From Akkermansiaceae bacterium (GTDB taxonomy: Bacteria; Verrucomicrobiota; Verrucomicrobiia; Verrucomicrobiales; Akkermansiaceae): a stretch of DNA of 11,611 bases. The stretch lies in assembly GCA_029287105.1 (NCBI GenBank), contig JARFRT010000431.1, forward strand, positions 1-11,611. The letters run 5' to 3'. The notes beneath the pieces are model-generated. The model ran no database searches, had not been told where the DNA came from, and saw only the letters and a list, made by a program, of their open reading frames with translations. Below are positions 4,712 through 11,611 of the stretch, piece after piece. Both the position numbers and the translations under genes were made by a program. Within the stretch, counting starts at the first letter, position 1. Each line of letters opens with the position of its first letter.

Positions 4712-4758
4712 AATTGCCGGGGTTGGGATGACTTGGAGGGAGTCCCGCCCCGGCAATT
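4712..4758. repeat. Structured palindromic element, copy 2
   Basis: Same architecture as copy 1. The outer stem is AATTGCC/GGCAATT (4712-4718, 4752-4758), followed by GGGG/CCCC, a bulged T (4723), TGGGA/TCCCG (4724-4728, 4743-4747) and the identical loop TGACTTGGAGGGAG (4729-4742). The single core change (C to T at 4724) turns a C-G pair into U-G, so pairing is kept. It ends 29 nt before the rsmH start and would lie in its leader. Confidence 0.85.
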
Positions 4759-4787
4759 CTTCTGGGGTGTGTGCCGAGCGTAAGGAT

Positions 4788-5762
4788 ATGAACGATTCGC
4801 CTGAAAACAAGTATCACGTCCCGGTTCTGCTGGAGGCGGTGATGCAGTACATGGCACCTGCAAAAGGCAAGACGATCGTGGACGGCACCCTTGGCGGTGG
4901 CGGTCATAGCGAGGCGATGCTGAAGGCCGGCGCACGCGTGATCGGCGTTGATCAGGACGACCAGGCACTGGCATTTGCCCGCGAGCGGCTGGCCGGATTT
5001 GATGACAGGTTTACTGCCGTGCGGGGTAATTTTGCCAATCTCCCCGCGTTGCTTGCCAGCGTCGGGGTTGGGAAGGTCGATGGCATCCTGGTTGATATCG
5101 GGGTTTCCTCGTGGCAGTTGGATCAAGCCGGGCGAGGGTTTTCCTTTGGCAAGGAGGGGCCGCTGGACATGCGTATGGATCGTTCGGGCGGCAAAACCGC
5201 CGCCGATCTGGTCAACAATGGCTCGGAGCAGGAGCTGAAGGCCTTATTTTACGAATACGGCGAAGAACGGGCCGGCGGCAAGATTGCCCGTCGGATCGTT
5301 GAGCGCCGGCAAGAGCGCGAGTTCGCCACCACCACCGATCTGGCTGACTTCATTGCGTCGATCATTCCCCGTGGCAAGGGGCCGGCTGGCAAGATCCATC
5401 CTGCGACCCGTGTGTTCCAGGCGTTGCGGATCGCGGTCAACGACGAGCTCGGGGTGCTTCGCGAACTTCTTGAGAGCGCGGCAGCATTACTGAACCCGGG
5501 CGGACGTCTGTTGGTGATCACGTTCCACAGTCTTGAAGACCGGATGGTGAAGCAGTTTTTCAAGCATGCCTCCCAAAGTCACATCGACCGCAAGGAGTGG
5601 CCAGAGCCAAGACCGAATCCGGATTTTCAATACAAGCTTATCACCCGTCGGCCGGTTGTCGCCACGGATGACGAGATCAAACTCAACAAGCGCTCCCGCA
5701 GTGCCAAGCTGCGTGTTGTCGAAAAAATCCAACCTATCATAAAAGATGAACAAGCATCGTAG
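4788..5762 (+). CDS. rsmH: 16S rRNA (cytosine1402-N4)-methyltransferase RsmH (MraW)
   Basis: RsmH uses SAM to methylate N4 of C1402 in the decoding centre of 16S rRNA. The 324-aa product carries HVPVLLEAV (residues 10-18), the SAM-binding DGTLGGGGHS (32-41) and GVDQD (53-57). Further on are ILVDIGVSSWQLD with GFSF..GPLDMRMD, the RVFQALRIAVNDEL segment, LLVITFHSLEDRMVK and the closing KLRVVEKI. Length is typical at about 310-320 aa. ATG 4788 is chosen because homology begins immediately after it. AAGGA (4782-4786) precedes it, though unusually close. The frame is open back to ATG 4686, straight through palindromic element 2, which would add 34 residues unlike any RsmH. The next gene overlaps its end by 17 nt. 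Confidence 0.95.
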   Translation: MNDSPENKYHVPVLLEAVMQYMAPAKGKTIVDGTLGGGGHSEAMLKAGARVIGVDQDDQALAFARERLAGFDDRFTAVRGNFANLPALLASVGVGKVDGILVDIGVSSWQLDQAGRGFSFGKEGPLDMRMDRSGGKTAADLVNNGSEQELKALFYEYGEERAGGKIARRIVERRQEREFATTTDLADFIASIIPRGKGPAGKIHPATRVFQALRIAVNDELGVLRELLESAAALLNPGGRLLVITFHSLEDRMVKQFFKHASQSHIDRKEWPEPRPNPDFQYKLITRRPVVATDDEIKLNKRSRSAKLRVVEKIQPIIKDEQAS

Positions 5763-6114
5763 TAAAGAACGCAGAATGAGTCTCCCGGAGGTCATGCTCC
5801 TCATTCTTGCTGCCGTTGTGTTGATGGCTGCCGGAGTGACGCATGCGTGGTTGAAGAATAGCCATGTGGAGGTGATCCGTGATGTCGACAAAACCCAGCA
5901 GCGGATCAGTGATCACGAGGATTCGATCAATAGTTTGCAGGTCAAGATCGACAAGAAACTCAATATCTATCAGCTGCGTGATGATCTCGAGCGCGCGCAT
6001 TCGAGGCTCGTTGCCGTGCCCGTCAGTTCTCTCGAAAAAATCCCCTCGCACCGGTTTGGCGCGGTGGCCGATTCCCGAGGTGATCCTTCAATGCTTTCCC
6101 AGAGACGCCCTTAA
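5746..6114 (+). CDS. ftsL: FtsL-like cell division protein
   Basis: This 122-aa single-pass protein has a basic cytoplasmic tail (MNKHRSKERR), one membrane segment (about residues 12-36), then a periplasmic stretch with heptad-like hydrophobic spacing (about 38-92) and a polar C-terminus. This topology, its size and its place between rsmH and ftsI are those of FtsL. FtsL pairs with FtsB in a coiled coil that recruits and activates FtsW-FtsI at midcell. FtsL sequence is poorly conserved, so the call rests on topology and synteny. ATG 5746 overlaps rsmH by 17 nt; ATG 5776, just before the membrane segment, is an alternative start. The stop overlaps the ftsI start as TAATG, a translational-coupling arrangement. 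Confidence 0.78.
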   Translation: MNKHRSKERRMSLPEVMLLILAAVVLMAAGVTHAWLKNSHVEVIRDVDKTQQRISDHEDSINSLQVKIDKKLNIYQLRDDLERAHSRLVAVPVSSLEKIPSHRFGAVADSRGDPSMLSQRRP

Positions 6115-8024
6115 TGAACCCCGCCGCATTTCATCGCCGTTGCCTGTTTCTCTGCCTGGTCTTTGTGACCGGGCTGAGTGGGTTATCGGCCCGACTCATT
6201 TACCTTCAGGTGGTAAGGGCGGATGACTACGCCAAAAAATCCGACCGGGTGTCGATTCGGAAAGAGGTGATCAAGGCGAGTCGCGGCTGTATCGTGGACG
6301 CCAACAACCAGCTCGTTGCCCGCAACATTCCACGCGCACGCCTCGCCCTGGATAAAAAATTGCTCTGTGACATCGGCCCGGCGACCCTGTCGCTGGCGAA
6401 CAAGGAGCTGCGCGAGTCCCCGGATTGGGCGCAGTGGGACCAGAGCACGCGCAACCGTAAAATCAAGGCCCGCGCCGCCAAAATCAAAAATGAGATGCCG
6501 GCGGAGGCAATCATTGAGACGCATATCGCCCACGTGATCAACACCTTCGCGCGTCCGCTGGGGCTTCCTCCCCATGAACTGCGCCAGCGCATGAAGCTGG
6601 ACAGGGAAAACCAGAAGTATGTCGTGATCAAGCCGGACCTCGCGGAGGAGGACGCTGAGAACCTGAAAAAGCTCACACGGGAGTATAGCATCCTACACAG
6701 CTTCATTTTCGAGGAGCTGCAGAAACGTTGGTATGTGATGCCGGGCATGGCGGCACACATCATCGGTTTCGGTGACCACACGGGCGCGGGAAAGTCGGGT
6801 ATCGAAAAACAGATGGACCTCTACATGGCCGGCAAGGACGGATACGTGGTCAATTATCGCGACAAGTTCGAGCTGCTCGCGGTCGCCAAACCCCAGGAGA
6901 TCCGACCCCCGATCCACGGCCTGAACGTCCAGCTTACCCTCGATATGGGATTGCAGGCGATTCTGGAAGAAGAGCTTGATGCCGGGCTCAAGGAGTTCTC
7001 GGCGGCCAAGGGAACCATCGTGCTGATGGACCCTAACACGGGAAGCGTGCTCGCGATGGCGAGTCGGCCCAGCTATAACCTGAACACCCGTGAAAATATC
7101 GCGGAAAACGGGTTCGACTTTGCCTCTCAGGCGATTTACGAGCCGGGCTCCACCTTTAAAATCATCGCCACCGCAGGGGCGCTCGATCAGGGTTTGGTCG
7201 AGCCCAGCACCCAGGTGTTCTGTCACTACGCCAATTATCGTCTGGGCTCGGTGAGGGTTCCCGATCATCACCCGTACGGGATGCTCAGTGTGGAGCAGGT
7301 GCTTGCCAAATCGAGTAATATTGGTGCCTACAAAATTGCCCTCCAGTTAGGGCCGGCCAAGTTTTTCAACTACTTGAAGGCATTTGGGTTTGGCGCGAAG
7401 ACCAACATCCTGATGTCGGGCGAAAGCGCCGGCGTGGTCAGGAACACAGGGAACCCGACGGATTTTTCACGTGTGGCATACGGCTACGCCGTGAGTGTGA
7501 CCCCGTTGCAGGTTGCCTGCGCCTACTCCGCGATAGCAAACGGTGGCAAGCTGATGGAGCCGCAGTTGCTCAAGTCGATCATGGCCAACAACGGAACCAT
7601 CATTAAGCGCTATCAACCGAAGCAGGTGCGCCGCGTGATCAAGGAGTCGACCGCCCTGCAGATGCGCCGGGCACTCACTACCGTGGTCGACATCAAGGGA
7701 ACCGCCAAGCGGGCCAAGGTGGAGGGATACAAGGTGGCTGGAAAAACAGGGACCACGGTCAAAATCAACCCGGACGGCGGATACCTGCACGGCCGCTATA
7801 CCGTTTCCTTTGCCGGGATGATGCCCGCCGAGAAACCTGCCTTTGTTTGTGTCGTGGTCGTGGATGACCCGCAAACCACGGAGGTGAAACGATATGGCGG
7901 CACGATCGCCGCACCCATTTTTGCCAAGGTGGCCACCCGTGTGGCTGCCCGTATGGGCCTTGAACCCACCGAACCGATGGAGCCCAAGGACCCGTCCCAA
8001 CCCCTCGCCCAAGCGGGCCACTAA
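6114..8024 (+). CDS. ftsI: Peptidoglycan D,D-transpeptidase FtsI (PBP3), class B penicillin-binding protein
   Basis: FtsI cross-links septal peptidoglycan in the periplasm, in complex with FtsW. The 636-aa protein has an N-terminal membrane anchor (about residues 9-29) and a PBP dimerisation/pedestal domain (about 50-260, with SGIEKQMDLYMAGKDG). A transpeptidase domain follows with all three active-site motifs: S346-T-F-K349 (nucleophile S346), S400-S-N402 and K544-T-G546. There is no C-terminal PASTA repeat; instead the protein ends in a Pro/Glu-rich tail. Its length is slightly greater than E. coli FtsI. ATG 6114 overlaps the ftsL stop by one base (TAATG). murE starts 4 nt after its stop. 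Location in the dcw cluster supports FtsI rather than an elongation-type PBP2. Confidence 0.95.
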   Translation: MNPAAFHRRCLFLCLVFVTGLSGLSARLIYLQVVRADDYAKKSDRVSIRKEVIKASRGCIVDANNQLVARNIPRARLALDKKLLCDIGPATLSLANKELRESPDWAQWDQSTRNRKIKARAAKIKNEMPAEAIIETHIAHVINTFARPLGLPPHELRQRMKLDRENQKYVVIKPDLAEEDAENLKKLTREYSILHSFIFEELQKRWYVMPGMAAHIIGFGDHTGAGKSGIEKQMDLYMAGKDGYVVNYRDKFELLAVAKPQEIRPPIHGLNVQLTLDMGLQAILEEELDAGLKEFSAAKGTIVLMDPNTGSVLAMASRPSYNLNTRENIAENGFDFASQAIYEPGSTFKIIATAGALDQGLVEPSTQVFCHYANYRLGSVRVPDHHPYGMLSVEQVLAKSSNIGAYKIALQLGPAKFFNYLKAFGFGAKTNILMSGESAGVVRNTGNPTDFSRVAYGYAVSVTPLQVACAYSAIANGGKLMEPQLLKSIMANNGTIIKRYQPKQVRRVIKESTALQMRRALTTVVDIKGTAKRAKVEGYKVAGKTGTTVKINPDGGYLHGRYTVSFAGMMPAEKPAFVCVVVVDDPQTTEVKRYGGTIAAPIFAKVATRVAARMGLEPTEPMEPKDPSQPLAQAGH

Positions 8025-8028
8025 CCGC

Positions 8029-9531
8029 ATGAATTTACGTACTATAATCAAATGCCTACCCAAGGCGACCGTTTCAGGTGACCTGGACAAGGATGTTGCC
8101 AGTGTAACCTCGGATTCCCGTGAGGTGGTTCCCGGCAGCATCTTTGTCGCCGTGCGCGGCGGTGATGCCGATGGCCGGCAGTTTATCCCGGAGGCCATTG
8201 AGCGGGGTGCGTGTGCCATCGTTTCCGAGGTGGCCCCTGATGCGGACCACGATGACCAGCTTTGTTGGGCGCATGTGCCCGATGCCCGCGCCGCCATTGC
8301 CGCCCTGGCATGCCGGTGGAACGAGAACCCGTCCGCGGAGATGAAGGTGGTGGGCATTACCGGCACCAATGGCAAGACAACCACCGCCTATATCACCCAT
8401 GCCGTGATGCAGCGGGTTTGGACTCGTGCGGGCTTGTTGGGAACCGTGCAGGTGGATGATGGGGAGCAGGTCACGCCAGCCACGCATACCACGCCTGGCC
8501 CGGTCGAACTCCAGACCATTCTACGGACCATGGTCGACAACGCCTGCCGGGGTGTGGCCATGGAGATTTCCTCTCATGCCCTCGAGCAGAAACGCACCGA
8601 CGGCCTGCAACTCGACGTCGCCGTGTTTACGAACTTCAGCCAGGACCACCTTGATTACCACGGCAACATGGACAGCTATTACGCTGCGAAACGCCGTCTT
8701 TTTGAGCTCCTTGAAGCCCAGCAGGGCGACAAGAAGCCGACGGCCGTGATCAATCTCGACGACCCGTACGGCCAGCGACTGGTCGAGGAGTTTGAAGGCC
8801 GCCTTTACTTCATCACCTACGGTCATGGTGTGCATGCCGACCTGCGCATGGGGCGTGAGGTGCAGACGGTGCGCGGCACCGAGTTCGATGTGCAGTTCAA
8901 AGGCCGTGATTACCACGTGCGCACTCCCTACATCGGGCGATTTAATGTCTTTAACTGCAGTGCCGCGCTGGCGGCTTGCATTGCGGCCGGGATCAAGCCA
9001 CGCGACGCCGTCCGTGCCCTTGCCGATGCCCCCCAGGTTCCGGGGCGGATGGAAAAGGTGGGCACGCGCGATGGCGCCACGGTATTTGTCGATTACGCCC
9101 ACACCCCGGACGCGCTGGTCAACGCCTGTGCCGCACTGCGTGAGTTGAACCCCCGCAACCTGATTACCGTGTTTGGTTGTGGTGGCGACCGTGACAGGAC
9201 CAAACGGCCGTACATGGGCCAGGCCGCAGCCGAGGGCAGTGATTTTTGTATCATCACCTCGGATAACCCGCGCTCGGAAGATCCCGGGGCGATTATCCGG
9301 GATGTGGAAAAAGGCATGGTGGGCAAACGCTACCAGAGCATCCCCGACCGCATGGAGGCGATCCAGACCGCTGTGAACCTATCAGGCGAGGGCGACATCA
9401 TCCTGGTGGCCGGCAAAGGGCACGAACCGTATCAGGAAATCGCCGGCGAACGAATCGACTTCGATGATCGTCGCGCAGCCTACAAAGCGATCAATTTGAA
9501 AAAAACAAAGCCGGAGGAACAGGGCGAATGA
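8029..9531 (+). CDS. murE: UDP-MurNAc-L-Ala-D-Glu:meso-diaminopimelate ligase MurE
   Basis: MurE is the cytoplasmic ATP-dependent ligase that adds the third residue to the peptidoglycan stem peptide. The 500-aa product shows the N-terminal Mur domain (SVTSDSREVVPGSIFVA), the ATP-binding GTNGKTT (residues 112-118) and the substrate region ending in TPGP. Also present are YYAAKRRLF, whose Lys is the usual carbamylation site, and VDYAHTPDAL. DNPR at 412-415 is the recognised signature for meso-DAP rather than lysine, so the wall is predicted to be A1gamma-type. ATG 8029 lies 4 nt after ftsI and matches family starts; extension to 7894 would overlap ftsI deeply. No clear Shine-Dalgarno is present. 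The stop overlaps the murF start (ATGA). Confidence 0.96.
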   Translation: MNLRTIIKCLPKATVSGDLDKDVASVTSDSREVVPGSIFVAVRGGDADGRQFIPEAIERGACAIVSEVAPDADHDDQLCWAHVPDARAAIAALACRWNENPSAEMKVVGITGTNGKTTTAYITHAVMQRVWTRAGLLGTVQVDDGEQVTPATHTTPGPVELQTILRTMVDNACRGVAMEISSHALEQKRTDGLQLDVAVFTNFSQDHLDYHGNMDSYYAAKRRLFELLEAQQGDKKPTAVINLDDPYGQRLVEEFEGRLYFITYGHGVHADLRMGREVQTVRGTEFDVQFKGRDYHVRTPYIGRFNVFNCSAALAACIAAGIKPRDAVRALADAPQVPGRMEKVGTRDGATVFVDYAHTPDALVNACAALRELNPRNLITVFGCGGDRDRTKRPYMGQAAAEGSDFCIITSDNPRSEDPGAIIRDVEKGMVGKRYQSIPDRMEAIQTAVNLSGEGDIILVAGKGHEPYQEIAGERIDFDDRRAAYKAINLKKTKPEEQGE

Positions 9532-10904
9532 AACCACTCAGCATCACAGAAATCGTATCCGCCAGCGGCGGCGAACTTGTCGGGCATGACGCCGGCGAGT
9601 TGCTGACTGCGGTTTCGACGGATAGCAGAAACCTGCCCGCAGGTTGTCTGTTCATCGCCTTGCGTGGCGATTGCTTTGATGGTCATGAATTTGCGGCAAG
9701 TGCCGTGGCGAAGGGCGCCGGCTGCCTGATGCTTGACGCCCTTCCGGAGGATGGCGTTGAGCTTGGCGTGCCAGTGGTACTGGTGAAAAACACACTCTAC
9801 GGGCTCCAGCGTCTCGCGAAGTGGTATCGACAGCAGCTCGACATCCGGGTGGTCGCCATCACCGGGTCGAACGGAAAAACATCGACCAAGGATTTTGCCG
9901 CCTCGGTCCTCTCTCAAAAATTCCATGTCAACGCGACCAGGGGGAACCTGAACAACCACATCGGCCTGCCATTGAGCGTGCTCTCCACCGAGGAGAAGGA
10001 TCAGGTGGGCGTCTGGGAAATGGGCATGAACCACGCGGGCGAAATTGCCCCCCTCTGTGAGATTGCCGCCCCGGATTTGGGAATCATCACCAACATAGGC
10101 AGCGCGCACATTGAATTCCTCGGGTCACGTAAGGGGATTGCCGAGGAGAAAGGCGCCCTGGCACGGGCGCTGCCCGAGCAGGGCACGCTGATTCTCCCCG
10201 CCAGCTGCGATTTTGTTGACTACCTGATCGATCGAACCCGCGCCAAGGTCATGATTGCCGGCAATGGCCGTGGTGCAGTCCGCGCCGAGGACTTGAGGAT
10301 AACCGAGACGGGATCAAGCTTCAACCTCTGCATCGACGGCTACGACGATGTGCCGGTGAAGATCTCGGTCAGCGGGAAACACATGGTTAACAACGCGCTG
10401 TTAGCCGCCGCGGCCGGCTATGCCCTCGGAATGGATGCCGAGCAGATTGGCGCCGGCTTGAATGCCGCCACGCTGACCAGCGGCCGACTGCGCCGGTATG
10501 TCTCGCACGGCGTCACCGTCATTGATGATACCTACAATGCCAATCCCGACTCCGTCGAGGCCGCCATTGAAACCCTGGCGGACCTGCCCGTGAACGAGGG
10601 GGCTCGCAGGGTGTGCGTTCTCGGGATGATGGCGGAACTTGGCACCCATGCCGACGCCGAGCACCTCCGGATCGGGAAACTGGCCGCAGGGAAAAACCTG
10701 CAGGTGGTCAGTGTGGGGGCAGCCGCGGTGAAGATTTTCCAGGGGGCGAAAGAAGTAAACGACACCGCACGGCATTTTGATGATGCCGCCGCCGCTGCCG
10801 CGTGGCTCAAGGATTACTGCAGGGAAGGGGACAACGTCCTGTTCAAAGGGAGCCGCATGGCCGGGATGGAGGACGTGATGAACCAAGCTTTTGCACTGAA
10901 CTAA
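9528..10904 (+). CDS. murF: UDP-MurNAc-tripeptide:D-Ala-D-Ala ligase MurF
   Basis: MurF completes the cytoplasmic UDP-MurNAc-pentapeptide by adding D-Ala-D-Ala at the expense of ATP. The 458-aa product has the N-terminal uridine-binding domain (STDSRNLPAGCLFIALRG) and ATP-binding GSNGKTST (residues 113-120). NATRGNLNNHIGLPLS and EMGMNHAGEI follow, then GSAHIEFLGS, VIDDTYNANPDS and LGMMAELG, all standard MurF landmarks. Length is typical at about 450 aa. ATG 9528 overlaps the murE stop by 4 nt and has a strong GGAGG (9513-9517) ten bases upstream, the clearest ribosome binding site in the cluster. mraY follows after 15 nt. Confidence 0.96.
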   Translation: MKPLSITEIVSASGGELVGHDAGELLTAVSTDSRNLPAGCLFIALRGDCFDGHEFAASAVAKGAGCLMLDALPEDGVELGVPVVLVKNTLYGLQRLAKWYRQQLDIRVVAITGSNGKTSTKDFAASVLSQKFHVNATRGNLNNHIGLPLSVLSTEEKDQVGVWEMGMNHAGEIAPLCEIAAPDLGIITNIGSAHIEFLGSRKGIAEEKGALARALPEQGTLILPASCDFVDYLIDRTRAKVMIAGNGRGAVRAEDLRITETGSSFNLCIDGYDDVPVKISVSGKHMVNNALLAAAAGYALGMDAEQIGAGLNAATLTSGRLRRYVSHGVTVIDDTYNANPDSVEAAIETLADLPVNEGARRVCVLGMMAELGTHADAEHLRIGKLAAGKNLQVVSVGAAAVKIFQGAKEVNDTARHFDDAAAAAAWLKDYCREGDNVLFKGSRMAGMEDVMNQAFALN

Positions 10905-10919
10905 CAATCAATTCTACCC

Positions 10920-11611
10920 ATGTTATACTGGATTTACGAAATTTGGAGTGATGCTTATGCGGTTGGGGCCGACTGGGCACACAACCTGCGTGTACTCAAC
11001 CTGCTGCAGTACCTGACGGTGCGCGCTGGCTTGGCCTGCCTGATGACATTTGTCTTGTCGGCCGTCTATGGCCCGTGGGTGATCAGGAAATTGATCTCGC
11101 TCAAGGTAGGTCAGCCGATCCGTAGTGCCGAGGAGGTGCATAAGCTCAACGAACTGCATGGAGGGAAGGCGGGAACGCCTACCATGGGCGGCATCATGAT
11201 TATCGGTAGCGTGCTGGCCGCGGTGTTGATTTGTGGTCGGCCGCTCAATCCCTTTGTTGCCGTGACGACCTGTGTGATGCTGGCGCTCGGTATGTTAGGC
11301 TTTGTAGACGACTACACGAAGGTGAAGCTCAAGAGCTCGGATGGTGTCAGCGGACGAACCAAGCTGTTCTGGCAGTTTTTCATTGGCCTCATTGCGGCGA
11401 CCTTTCTCTACTACAAGACGCAAACAGCGGGATACACGCTGATGAACAATCCTCTCAAGATCAGCGAGATGACATTCCCGCTGTTTAAATACCCGCTGTT
11501 TGACATGGGTTATCTTTGTATCCCGGTCTTCGCCATCATCGTGGTGGGCTGCTCCAATGCGGTGAATCTGACCGACGGAATGGACGGGCTGGCAACAGGG
11601 TGTACGATCAC
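10920..11611 (+). CDS. mraY: Phospho-N-acetylmuramoyl-pentapeptide-transferase MraY, 3' truncated by window end
   Basis: MraY moves phospho-MurNAc-pentapeptide from UDP to undecaprenyl phosphate, forming lipid I in the inner membrane. From ATG 10920 the frame is open for 230 codons to the window edge. It begins MLYWIYEIW and shows several hydrophobic segments. The conserved segments are GKAGTPTMGG, the catalytic/Mg-binding LGFVDDY (D130, D131) and NAVNLTDGMDGLA (N216, D219, D222). The third active-site region, including the His-rich loop, lies beyond the window. It starts 15 nt after murF without an obvious Shine-Dalgarno and continues the mur operon. The segment after VDDY is of ordinary length. 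Confidence 0.95.
   Translation, partial: MLYWIYEIWSDAYAVGADWAHNLRVLNLLQYLTVRAGLACLMTFVLSAVYGPWVIRKLISLKVGQPIRSAEEVHKLNELHGGKAGTPTMGGIMIIGSVLAAVLICGRPLNPFVAVTTCVMLALGMLGFVDDYTKVKLKSSDGVSGRTKLFWQFFIGLIAATFLYYKTQTAGYTLMNNPLKISEMTFPLFKYPLFDMGYLCIPVFAIIVVGCSNAVNLTDGMDGLATGCTI

Noticed and set aside
4554..4758. The two palindromes as a CRISPR array or as intrinsic terminators
   Set aside because: There are only two copies, spaced 158 bp apart with diverging flanks, and no cas genes, so it is not CRISPR. Neither hairpin is followed by a T-tract, so they are not ordinary Rho-independent terminators.
7467..8384. Long minus-strand ORF (305 aa) antisense to ftsI/murE
   Set aside because: It is the mirror of two strongly conserved genes, and its sequence is rich in H, R, S and G as expected of a shadow frame in GC-rich DNA.

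Overview
The window looks like a chromosomal segment from a Gram-negative, meso-diaminopimelate-type bacterium of moderately high GC. LpxB (lipid A pathway) implies an outer membrane. The dcw cluster order mraZ-rsmH-ftsL-ftsI-murE-murF-mraY, a MurE with the DNPR motif, and many starts lacking a Shine-Dalgarno would fit Verrucomicrobiota or a relative. That placement is inference; no marker gene in the window settles it.

Layout. Positions 1-92 hold the 5' end of trmD on the minus strand. It diverges from a plus-strand block: lpxB (188-1324), then a single-pass membrane protein that looks like a catalytically dead M28 peptidase (1329-2207). A tRNA-Ala(GGC) gene (2370-2442) follows with its own intrinsic terminator. 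Next come rsfS (2547-2918) and a small protein made of six 11-residue 'FP' repeats (2971-3219), closed by a terminator at 3280-3318. Positions 3220-3983 are noncoding. They carry a cluster of DnaA-box-like 9-mers, two of them perfect TTATTCACA, and a strongly AT-rich stretch just before mraZ. This could be a replication origin or a DnaA-controlled promoter region.

From 3984 to the window end is the division and cell-wall (dcw) cluster, all on the plus strand. mraZ encodes the cluster regulator and rsmH a 16S rRNA methyltransferase. An FtsL-like protein and FtsI (PBP3) act in the divisome. MurE, MurF and the truncated MraY build and load the UDP-MurNAc-pentapeptide. From rsmH onward the genes overlap or lie within 15 nt of each other, so they are probably one transcript. 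The exception is a 342-bp spacer between mraZ and rsmH. It contains two copies of a structured palindromic element with the same core and loop but entirely different, still perfectly paired, outer stems. A degenerate direct repeat precedes each copy.

The most interesting items are this duplicated palindromic element, the DnaA-box cluster, the FP-repeat miniprotein and the M28-like pseudoenzyme. The rest is conventional core genome.
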